The notes under the pieces are model-generated. The model did no database searches. It was not told where the DNA came from and saw only the letters and a list, made by a program, of their open reading frames with translations. From an uncultured Clostridia bacterium (GTDB lineage Bacteria; Bacillota; Clostridia; TANB77; CAG-508), in contig CAQIBN010000009.1 in NCBI GenBank assembly GCA_948805675.1, positions 1-64,000 of the forward strand: a stretch of DNA of 64,000 nucleotides, read 5' to 3'. Shown here one piece after another: positions 57,391 through 64,000 of this stretch; positions within the stretch are counted from its first letter, which is position 1; each line of letters begins with the position of its first letter. A program made the translations under genes and the position numbers.

Positions 57391-58714
57391 TTATTCTAAA
57401 AATCCTTTGTAATGTCTCATTACAAGTTGAGATTCTAATTGTTGTATCATTTCTATTGCAACACCAACTACAATTAGTATAGATGTACCTCCAAATGCTA
57501 AATCTAAACTTGTAAATCTAGCAAGCATCGGAAGTATAGCTATAATTGCTAAATATACTCCGTCCAAACCAAGTTAATCTTGATATGATTTTTGATAAAT
57601 ATTCTGTTGTTGGTTTTCCTGCTCTAATTCCTGGTATAAATCCACCATTTTTCTTAATATTATTAGAAACTTCTGCTGGATTAAATGTTGCGTATGTATA
57701 GAAAAAAGTAAATCCAACAATAAGTAATAAATATATAGTAGCATTTGCTATAGAATATCCAATTGGTACATTTGATGATGATGTAGCAATTGAAAATTTA
57801 TAAATAGAAGCCCAAAATCCAGTTTGTGAAGCTATGTCATTTATAAACATTTGAATAATCATCGCTGGGAATGTCATAAATGAAGATGCAAAAATAATTG
57901 GCATTACGCCTGCCATTGCAAGCTTTAATGGAATATGTGTACTTTGTGCTCCTACCATTTTTCTTCCAACAACCCTTTTAGAATATTGTACTGGTACTCT
58001 TCTTTCTGCTTGCCCAACAAACACAACTGCAGTTATTAATATTATTGCACCAATAACAATTCCTAAAGCTGTTAATAATCCTGTTGTACTAAAAGCTCCA
58101 GCTTGGAACATTAAATTCCATACTGTTGGAATAACTGCTGGTAAACCTGAGATAATACCTACAAATATAATCATTGATATACCATTACCAATTCCTTTGC
58201 TTGTAATTTGTTCTCCAAGCCACATTAATAATGCAGTTCCAGCCATTAACGAACTAATTACTACGAAACCTGTTAAAAAGCTTGTGTCAACAAATATTCC
58301 TGATGTTCTATAAGATAAAAATATACCTAATCCTTCGATTAAAGCAAGTACTATTGTAAGCACTTTTGTATATTTATTTATCTTTGCTCTACCTTCTTCT
58401 CCACCTTCTTTTACAAGTCTTTCTAAAGAAGGAATAACCATTCCTAATAATTGTATTACAATTGAGGCTGTGATATATGGACTAATTGACATAGCAAAGA
58501 TAGAGAATCTTGAAAAGGCTCCACCAGAAATCATATCAATTAATCCCTGTATTCCATTTGTAGCCGAACCCATAAATTCTGCTAATTTTATTGTATCTAC
58601 ACCTGGAATTGTAATATAACAACCTAATCTAAATACTATAATTAATATTAATGTATATAACAATCTTTTTCTTACATCTGGAGTTTTTAAAGCATTTTTA
58701 ATGGTGTTAAACAA
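57391..58714 (-). CDS. secY: SecY preprotein translocase, one +1 shift at CGG
   Basis: 440 residues after recoding. Ten membrane helices are expected: YTLILIIVFRLGCYITIPGVD, FSRFSIFAMSISPYITASIVIQLL and ERRVPVQYSKR are canonical. An in-phase CGG (57562-57560) with an extra C follows SRLTWFG; skipping it gives SRLTWFGGVYLAIIAILPMLARF, then helix 10 and the end SQLVMRHYKGFLE. Unshifted translation loses the last 50 residues. TCG-GCT (CGG out of phase) in GSATNG is harmless. It is the core export channel. Confidence 0.96.
57560..57562 (-). other. In-frame CGG, +1 shift site (secY, Gly385)
   Basis: TTT-GGA-[C]GGA-GTA-TAT-TTA. 384 codons precede. It restores the final membrane helices. Confidence 0.92.
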
Positions 58715-59149
58715 TTAAATCACCTCTGTCTTTCCACCTAAAGCTTCTATTTTATCTTTTGCAGCTTTAGTAAATCTTTTAGCTTTTACAGCTAATTTTT
58801 TCTCTAGAGTACCTGTAGCTAATACTACTATACCATCATTAATTTTACTAATAATTCCGTCAGCTACTAAACTTTCAGCTGTAACTTCTTCAGATTTTGA
58901 TTTATTAAGCATTGTAAGAGTTACTTCTGTATAGTTTTTAGCATGAATATTAGTGAAACCTCTTTTTGGTAATCTTCTATATAATGGTGTTTGACCACCT
59001 TCAAAACCTCTTCTAACTCCACCGCCTGATCTTGCTTTTTGTCCTTTATGTCCTCTACCAGATGTTTTTCCAAGACCTGAACCAATTCCACGTCCTACTC
59101 TTGTTCTAGTTTTTGATTTTTGTGCTGGTTTTAATTCGTCTATTTTCAT
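58715..59149 (-). CDS. rplO: 50S ribosomal protein L15
   Basis: 144 residues: MKIDELKPAQKSKTRTRVGRGIGSGLGKTSGRGHKGQKARSGGGVRRGFEGGQTPLYRRLPKRGF. It ends directly at the secY start. It contains GGC-GGT and GAC-GGA (CGG out of phase) and is uninterrupted, a useful control for the CGG pattern. Confidence 0.98.
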   Translation of the reverse strand: MKIDELKPAQKSKTRTRVGRGIGSGLGKTSGRGHKGQKARSGGGVRRGFEGGQTPLYRRLPKRGFTNIHAKNYTEVTLTMLNKSKSEEVTAESLVADGIISKINDGIVVLATGTLEKKLAVKAKRFTKAAKDKIEALGGKTEVI

Positions 59150-59242
59150 TATGTGATTACACCTCCTTAATTAAATTTATATATAAGCTTTATTTTTTAT
59201 AAAATAAGTATATTATAACTAATTTATTTATGCAATATAAAA

Positions 59243-59734
59243 TTAGATAATATCTTCTACTTTTTTACCTCTTTTTTTAGCAACTTGTTCTATAGTTTGC
59301 ATAGATTGTAAACCTTGTATTGTAGCATATACTACGTTTCTAGGATTGTTTGTACCTATAACTTTAGTTCTAATATCTTTATATCCTGCAAGTTCAAGTA
59401 CTGGTCTTACACTTCCACCTGCGATAACTCCTGTACCTTCTTGAGCTGGTTTTAGCATTACGCTTGCACTACCAAACTTTCCTATATATTCATGTGGTAT
59501 TGTTGTTCCTACAACTGGAACTTCTACTAAATTCTTTTTAGCATCTTCAATTGCTTTTTTGATAGCATCTGGAACTTCTGAAGCTTTACCATTTCCTACA
59601 CCAACATGACCATTTTCGTCACCAACAACAACAACTGCACTAAATCTGAATGTTCTACCACCTTTAACAACCTTAGCAACTCTATTAATTGCTACAACTT
59701 TTTCTTTTAATTCTGATGTATTTTCTTGTTGCAC
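59243..59734 (-). CDS. rpsE: 30S ribosomal protein S5
   Basis: 163 residues: ELKEKVVAINRVAKVVKGGRTFRFSAVVVVGDENGHVGVGNGKASEVPDAIKKAIEDAKKNLV and the conserved C-domain. It affects decoding fidelity. rpmD (L30), normally between rpsE and rplO, is absent from the 93-nt gap. Confidence 0.98.
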   Translation of the reverse strand: MQQENTSELKEKVVAINRVAKVVKGGRTFRFSAVVVVGDENGHVGVGNGKASEVPDAIKKAIEDAKKNLVEVPVVGTTIPHEYIGKFGSASVMLKPAQEGTGVIAGGSVRPVLELAGYKDIRTKVIGTNNPRNVVYATIQGLQSMQTIEQVAKKRGKKVEDII

Positions 59735-59793
59735 ACTTTTTCCCTCCTTTTACTAATTTGTAAGGTTTTTGTATACCTTATTTTTTATATTTA

Positions 59794-60153
59794 TTAAAAT
59801 ACAAGACCTGCTTCTCTTGCAGATTCTGCTAATTCTTTAATAACACCATGATATACATAACCACTTCTATCAAAAACAACAGTTTTAATATTTTTTTCCA
59901 TTGCTTTTTTTGCTATTAAAGCTCCAATTTCTTTAGCAGCTTCTTTATTTGAATGTTTTACTTTTACTTCTTTATCAAGAGTAGAAGCGCAGGCTAATGT
60001 AATTCCTTGAACATCATCAATTATTTGAACAAATAAGTTATTATTGCTTCTATATACACATAATCTTGGACGCTCAGCTGTACCACTTATTTTTTTACGA
60101 ACTCTTAAATGTCTTCTTTCTCTTTCTAGTTTTCTATTTGTTTTCGTAATCAT
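59794..60153 (-). CDS. rplR: 50S ribosomal protein L18
   Basis: 119 residues from the ATG at 60153 (MITKTNRKLERERRHLRVRKKISGTAERPRLCVYRSN). A GTG three codons upstream overlaps the site AAGAGGTG. It binds 5S rRNA. Confidence 0.97.
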   Translation of the reverse strand: MITKTNRKLERERRHLRVRKKISGTAERPRLCVYRSNNNLFVQIIDDVQGITLACASTLDKEVKVKHSNKEAAKEIGALIAKKAMEKNIKTVVFDRSGYVYHGVIKELAESAREAGLVF

Positions 60154-60178
60154 TCTTTTCACCTCTTTTTCTTATCTA

Positions 60179-60718
60179 TTATTTCTTACCAGCTTTACCT
60201 TCTTTACGTCTAATATGCTCTTCTGCATATTTAATTCCTTTTCCTCTATATACTTCTGGTGGTCTCTTTGTTCTGATAACAGCAGCTGTTTGACCAACTA
60301 ATTCTTTATCAATACCTCTAACTATGATTTGGTTTGGATTTGGAACATCATATGTAATTCCTTCTGGAGCCTCCATCTCTACTGGATGAGAATATCCTAA
60401 ATTCATTAATAAATTGTTTCCTTTTTTCTGAGCTCTATATCCAACACCATTTATTTGTAATTCTCTTTTATACTCGTTTAAAACGCCTTCAATCATATTA
60501 CTAATTAAAGTTCTTGTTAAACCATGTAAACTTCTATTTTCTGGTTCATCATTTGGTCTTTCAACTTTAATTACTTTATCTTCCATAGAAACTTTAATAT
60601 TACTATGTATATCTCTTTCTAAAGTTCCTTTAGGTCCTTTTACAGTAATGTGATTTCCGTTTAAAGTAACTTCAACACCATCTGGTACTGTAATAGGTTT
60701 ATTTCCTATTCTTGACAT
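60179..60718 (-). CDS. rplF: 50S ribosomal protein L6
   Basis: 179 residues: MSRIGNKPITVPDGVEVTLNGNHITVKGPKGTLER and the C-terminal GKGIKYAEEHIRRKEGKAGKK. It contains AAC-GGA (CGG out of phase) without effect. A 180-nt gap, longer than usual, separates it from rpsH. Confidence 0.98.
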   Translation of the reverse strand: MSRIGNKPITVPDGVEVTLNGNHITVKGPKGTLERDIHSNIKVSMEDKVIKVERPNDEPENRSLHGLTRTLISNMIEGVLNEYKRELQINGVGYRAQKKGNNLLMNLGYSHPVEMEAPEGITYDVPNPNQIIVRGIDKELVGQTAAVIRTKRPPEVYRGKGIKYAEEHIRRKEGKAGKK

Positions 60719-60901
60719 TTTTTACCCTCCTTCTTTTAATTAGTTTATTTATTTTAGTTTATTTATTTAGCTTTAATAATTATAAATATCTTTAAATATT
60801 TTATCTATATGTATAAACAATATTTGTATAATTTTTTATATTTCTAAAAATTTAGTATTGATAATCATTATACGATTATCTATTGTTTAATTTCACATAT
60901 A

Positions 60902-61303
60902 TTACCATACATAAGCTAAAACTTCTCCACCTAAACCTTCTTTTCTTGCTTCTTTATCTGTTTTAATACCTTTAGAAGTTGAAATTAAAGCAATTCCTAG
61001 TCCATTTAATACTTTAGGTAATTCATCTTTAGATGCATAAACTCTTAATCCTGGTTTACTTATTCTCTTTAAACCATCAATTATTCTAGTTCCCTTTTCA
61101 TCATATTTCAAAGTAATTCTTAGAATTCCTTGATTTGCTTCTCCTTCTATTTCTTCAACTGCTTTTACATATCCTTCATTTAATAAGATATTAGCAATTG
61201 CTCTTTTCATATTTGATGCAGGAACATCTACTGTTTTATGTTTTGAACTATTTGCATTTCTTATTCTTGTTAGCATATCTGCTATTGGATCAGTAGTAAT
61301 CAA
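60902..61303 (-). CDS. rpsH: 30S ribosomal protein S8
   Basis: 133 residues: DPIADMLTRIRNANSSKHKTVDVPASNMKRAIANILLNEGYV and the end ISTSKGIKTDKEARKEGLGGEVLAYVW. It binds the central domain of 16S rRNA. Confidence 0.98.
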   Translation of the reverse strand: MITTDPIADMLTRIRNANSSKHKTVDVPASNMKRAIANILLNEGYVKAVEEIEGEANQGILRITLKYDEKGTRIIDGLKRISKPGLRVYASKDELPKVLNGLGIALISTSKGIKTDKEARKEGLGGEVLAYVW

Positions 61304-61386
61304 TTTTCATACCTCCTTCTTATTACTCTTTTATATTTATTTCTTTAGAATTATTCCGCTATCTGTTTTAAATAAAATTTAAAATC

Positions 61387-61572
61387 CTACCAGCTAGCTT
61401 TCTTTACTCCTGGAATTTCTCCTTTATGAGCTAATTCTCTAAAGCATACACGGCATATTCCAAATTTTCTAATGTAAGCATGTGGTCTTCCACAAATTTT
61501 ACATCTGTTATATTCTCTTGTCTTGAATTTTTGATCTTTTTGTTGTTTTACTTTTAATGATTTCTTAGCCAT
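61387..61572 (-). CDS. rpsN: 30S ribosomal protein S14, zinc type
   Basis: 61 residues with CKICGRPHAYIRKFGICRVCFRELAHKGEIPGVKKASW; four cysteines bind zinc, as in Gram-positive type Z S14. Confidence 0.98.
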   Translation of the reverse strand: MAKKSLKVKQQKDQKFKTREYNRCKICGRPHAYIRKFGICRVCFRELAHKGEIPGVKKASW

Positions 61573-61689
61573 TCTTTATACTTCTCCTCCTTTTCGACTA
61601 AAGTCTCGGGACCAATTTATTTGAAATTTCACATTTCGGCTTTCATTTTTTATGAGAAGCGTCCCTTTAATTTTGCCTATTTGTGAACT

Positions 61690-62229
61690 TTATCCTTTAA
61701 AAGGCATTCCTAAAAGAGTTAATAATTCTCTTGCTTCTTCATCGCTATTTGCTGTTGTAACAAATATAATATCCATTCCTCTTATTTTATCAATTTTATC
61801 ATATTCGATTTCTGGGAATATTAATTGTTCTTTAATACCCATTGAGTAATTTCCTCTACCATCAAATGAATTTGCAGATACTCCTCTAAAATCTCTTACT
61901 CTTGGAAGTGCTACATTAAATAGTTTGTATGCAAAATCATACATTTTTCCTTTTCTTAAAGTAACTTTACATCCTATATCCACACCTGCTCTTAATTTGA
62001 AAGCAGCAATTGCCTTTTTAGATTTTGTAATAATTGGTTTTTGACCTGTTATTAACTTTAAATCATTAACAGCATTCTCTAATGATTTAGGGTTTTCCTT
62101 TGTATCTCCTAAACCTATATTGATTACTATTTTTTCTAGTTTTGGAACTTCCATAACTGATTTATAATTGAATTTTTTCATCATGCTTTGTATAATTTCT
62201 TTTTCATATTGTTCTCTTAATTTTTCCAT
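61690..62229 (-). CDS. rplE: 50S ribosomal protein L5
   Basis: 179 residues: MEKLREQYEKEIIQSMMKKFNYKSVMEVPKLEKIVINIGLGD, KPIITKSKKAIAAFKLRAG and FPEIEYDKIDKIRGMDIIFVTTA. It binds 5S rRNA. Confidence 0.98.
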   Translation of the reverse strand: MEKLREQYEKEIIQSMMKKFNYKSVMEVPKLEKIVINIGLGDTKENPKSLENAVNDLKLITGQKPIITKSKKAIAAFKLRAGVDIGCKVTLRKGKMYDFAYKLFNVALPRVRDFRGVSANSFDGRGNYSMGIKEQLIFPEIEYDKIDKIRGMDIIFVTTANSDEEARELLTLLGMPFKG

Positions 62230-62252
62230 AAGTCCTCAATAGACCTCCTTTC

Positions 62253-62576
62253 TTATTTTATTTTTGTACCACATTTTTTACAAACACGTACTTTCTCATC
62301 TTTTTGAATTTCAAATCCTATTCTTGTAGGTTTTCCACATTTTGGGCAAACTACATTTACTTTACTTGAATGGATTGCACATTCTACTGGTATGATTCCG
62401 CCTTCTTCACCTTGTTTTCTTGGTTTAACATGTTTTTTTCTTATATTAATACCTTTTACAATTACTTTTTCTGTTTTTGGTATTACTTCTAATACTTCTC
62501 CAGTCTTACCTTTATCATTTCCTGATAAAACTTGAACTGTATCACCTTTTTTTACTTTTAACATTTTATATTTCAC
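62253..62576 (-). CDS. rplX: 50S ribosomal protein L24
   Basis: 107 residues; an in-frame ATG two codons in (MLKVKKGDTVQVLSGNDKGKTG) is also close to the site AGAGGTG. KOW motif, then a zinc-ribbon-like tail with CPKCGKPTRIGFE...CKKCG. It contains GGC-GGA (CGG out of phase) without disruption. Confidence 0.97.
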   Translation of the reverse strand: MKYKMLKVKKGDTVQVLSGNDKGKTGEVLEVIPKTEKVIVKGINIRKKHVKPRKQGEEGGIIPVECAIHSSKVNVVCPKCGKPTRIGFEIQKDEKVRVCKKCGTKIK

Positions 62577-62734
62577 CTCTTCTTTTCGGTAATTTTGTTA
62601 TAGGTATACAGATTAACTAATCATTCATCTGCATCTTTAATCTCTAAGAATACAACTCCTTAGACAGTCCTTCTATTTAAGAGCTTAAAGTCCTCTGTAT
62701 CAACAATGTGTAAGCTCACACATTCGCTAACACA

Positions 62735-63103
62735 TTATAGAACTTCTGGAGCTAAAGATAATATTTTCATGTAATCTTTATCTCTTAATTCTCTTGCAAC
62801 TGGCCCAAATATACGAGTTCCTTTTGGGTTTCCATCTTCTTTTATAATTACAGCTGCATTTTCATCAAATCTTATGTATGATCCATCTGCTCTTCTTGTT
62901 GGCTTTTTAGTTCTTACTACTACTGCCTTTACAACATCACCTTTTTTAACAACGCCACCTGGTGTAGCTGTTTTAACAGAAGCAACAATAACATCTCCAA
63001 TTCTAGCATATTTTCTATATGAACCACCTAGACATCTGATACACATAATTTCTTTTGCACCAGTATTATCAGCTACTTTTAATATAGATTGTTGCTGTAC
63101 CAT
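62735..63103 (-). CDS. rplN: 50S ribosomal protein L14
   Basis: 122 residues: MVQQQSILKVADNTGAKEIMCIRCLGGS, KGDVVKAVVVRTKKPTRRADGSYIRFDENAAVII and the conserved end. A 158-nt gap before rplX holds a short AATGTGT/ACACATT hairpin. Confidence 0.98.
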   Translation of the reverse strand: MVQQQSILKVADNTGAKEIMCIRCLGGSYRKYARIGDVIVASVKTATPGGVVKKGDVVKAVVVRTKKPTRRADGSYIRFDENAAVIIKEDGNPKGTRIFGPVARELRDKDYMKILSLAPEVL

Positions 63104-63129
63104 TATTTAGTACCTCCTTCTTTAATCAA

Positions 63130-63393
63130 TTATTTTATAATTGCCTTTTCAACGATTTCAACTACTCTCCATCTCTTATCTTTTGATAAAGGTCTTGTTT
63201 CCATTACTTTAACTTTATCTCCAGTTTGGCATTCATTTTTTTCGTCATGAGCTTTTAACTTATATGTTCTTTTTTGAATTTTTCCATAAGTTTTATTTTT
63301 TTCACTTGTTTCTACTGCAACAACAACTGTTTTATCCATTTTATCAGAAACAACTGTACCAATCATAACTTTACGAAGATTTCTTTCTTCCAT
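63130..63393 (-). CDS. rpsQ: 30S ribosomal protein S17
   Basis: 87 residues: RKVMIGTVVSDKMDKTVVVAVETSEKNKTYGKIQKRTYKLKAHDEKNECQTGDKVKVMETRPLSKDKRWRVVEIVEKA, a complete OB-fold protein. Confidence 0.98.
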   Translation of the reverse strand: MEERNLRKVMIGTVVSDKMDKTVVVAVETSEKNKTYGKIQKRTYKLKAHDEKNECQTGDKVKVMETRPLSKDKRWRVVEIVEKAIIK

Positions 63394-63462
63394 TTCGATT
63401 AATCTCCTTCCTCAAAAATTGTCAGGATTATATTTTATTATTTGTAAACATAGTTCCTGCTA

Positions 63463-63663
63463 CTATTTTACTTCTTCAATCTCTCTTTTTCTTAATTCAG
63501 TTTTTACTCTAGCAATGTCTTTTCTCACTTCTTTAATTTTCATAGGATTATCTAAACCATTTGTTTTTAAACTAAATCTTAACTTAAATAACTCTGATTT
63601 TAATTCTCCTAATTCCTTTTCTAAATCTGGTGAAGACATTTCTCTTATTTTATTTATCTTCAT
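63463..63663 (-). CDS. rpmC: 50S ribosomal protein L29
   Basis: 66 residues: MKINKIREMSSPDLEKELGELKSELFKLRFSLKTNGLDNPMKIKEVRKDIARVKTELRKREIEE. It overlaps the rplP end by 14 nt. Confidence 0.97.
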   Translation of the reverse strand: MKINKIREMSSPDLEKELGELKSELFKLRFSLKTNGLDNPMKIKEVRKDIARVKTELRKREIEEVK

Positions 63664-64000
63664 CTATTTCACCACCTATTTCAGTTTCCTTTTTAACAAA
63701 TTTACACTTAACAGATAGTTTATTTGCAGCAAGTCTTAAAGCTTCTCTTGCAGTTTCTTCTGGAACTCCTGCTATTTCAAACATTACTCTACCTGGTTTT
63801 ACAGCTGCAACCCAGTATTCTACGGCACCTTTACCTTTACCCATACGAGTTTCAGCTGGTTTCTTTGTTATTGGTTTATCTGGAAAAATTTTGATCCAAA
63901 CTTTTCCACCTCTTTTTATATAACGAGTCATAGCAACACGGGCTGCTTCTATTTGATTAGAAGTAATAAACCCTAGTTCTAATGATTGAATACCATATTC
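63650..64000 (-). CDS. rplP: 50S ribosomal protein L16, N-terminus beyond window
   Basis: 117 codons to the window edge. The visible part is EYGIQSLELGFITSNQIEAARVAMTRYIKRGGKVWIKIFPDKPITKKPAETRMGKGKG and the C-terminal domain. About 28 N-terminal residues should lie past position 64000. It sits near the peptidyl-transferase and A-site region. Confidence 0.97.
   Translation of the reverse strand, partial: EYGIQSLELGFITSNQIEAARVAMTRYIKRGGKVWIKIFPDKPITKKPAETRMGKGKGAVEYWVAAVKPGRVMFEIAGVPEETAREALRLAANKLSVKCKFVKKETEIGGEIDEDK

Noticed and set aside
3389..57562. Treating the 11 split genes as pseudogenes
   Set aside because: They include single-copy essential genes, all carry the same in-phase CGG signature, and one-base correction gives exact family lengths and motifs.
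3948..57562. Classical programmed frameshifting of the prfB type
   Set aside because: No shared slippery P-site codon, stop codon or upstream Shine-Dalgarno-like stimulator; the preceding codons are diverse.
3948..57562. CGG simply reassigned to another amino acid
   Set aside because: A one-for-one reassignment would keep the frame; here the frame always moves by +1.
1..64000. CRISPR arrays or insertion sequences
   Set aside because: No regularly spaced direct repeats and no transposase genes were seen; only an integrase remnant.

Overview
The window is a very AT-rich stretch of a low-GC, endospore-forming Firmicutes chromosome, probably an uncultured gut Clostridia lineage. The evidence is the spoIIAA-spoIIAB-sigF operon with spoIID and spoIIQ, spoVT, T-box leaders on aminoacyl-tRNA synthetase genes, strong AGGAGG ribosome binding sites and AGA as the main Arg codon. 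Nearly all genes lie on the minus strand. Exceptions are a tRNA-Gln, two small genes and an integrase scar.

Layout: 1-1000 holds a partial foreign-looking gene with a structured leader and a broken small gene. 1200-5600 holds the sporulation cluster (spoIIQ, spoIID, sigF, spoIIAB, spoIIAA) and a decayed HD gene. 5.9-9 kb is valS with its T-box. 9.3-18.5 kb holds an epimerase, a rhodanese, secDF, an HD hydrolase, a WG-repeat protein, tgt and queA. 18.6-35.5 kb holds a frameshifted SUKH-like gene, ileS with T-box, ftsH, a DUF1189 protein, a PASTA-tailed class A PBP, dprA, folD, ylmH, dxs and eno. 35.7-40 kb is an accessory island with tRNA-Gln, a possible peptide-signalling cassette, small orphans, a HAD hydrolase and an integrase remnant. 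40-47 kb holds GGGtGRT plus an Fe-S scaffold gene, then gpmI-tpiA-pgk-gap. 47-51.5 kb holds spoVT, comF and recD2. 51.8-64 kb is the rplQ-rpoA to rplP ribosomal/secretion superoperon, without rpmD.

The main discovery is systematic. Eleven genes, including rpoA, secY, ftsH, pgk, gpmI, tgt, recD2 and sigF, are split by single-base +1 shifts, 14 in all. Every one is an extra C exactly in front of an in-frame glycine codon, so the zero-frame codon is CGG. By hand scan I find no in-frame CGG codon anywhere else in the coding sequence. Where CGG falls in the other two phases (about 19 cases, such as TTC-GGA, GGC-GGT, TCG-GAA) the gene is uninterrupted. Reading each CGGN as one glycine restores family-typical lengths and conserved glycines in all 11 proteins. 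This looks like lineage-wide +1 recoding at CGG: either quadruplet decoding, or out-of-frame Gly-tRNA use at an unassigned codon. A sequencing artefact is the main rival explanation. It must be excluded with raw reads and proteomics, but it would have to be aware of reading phase.
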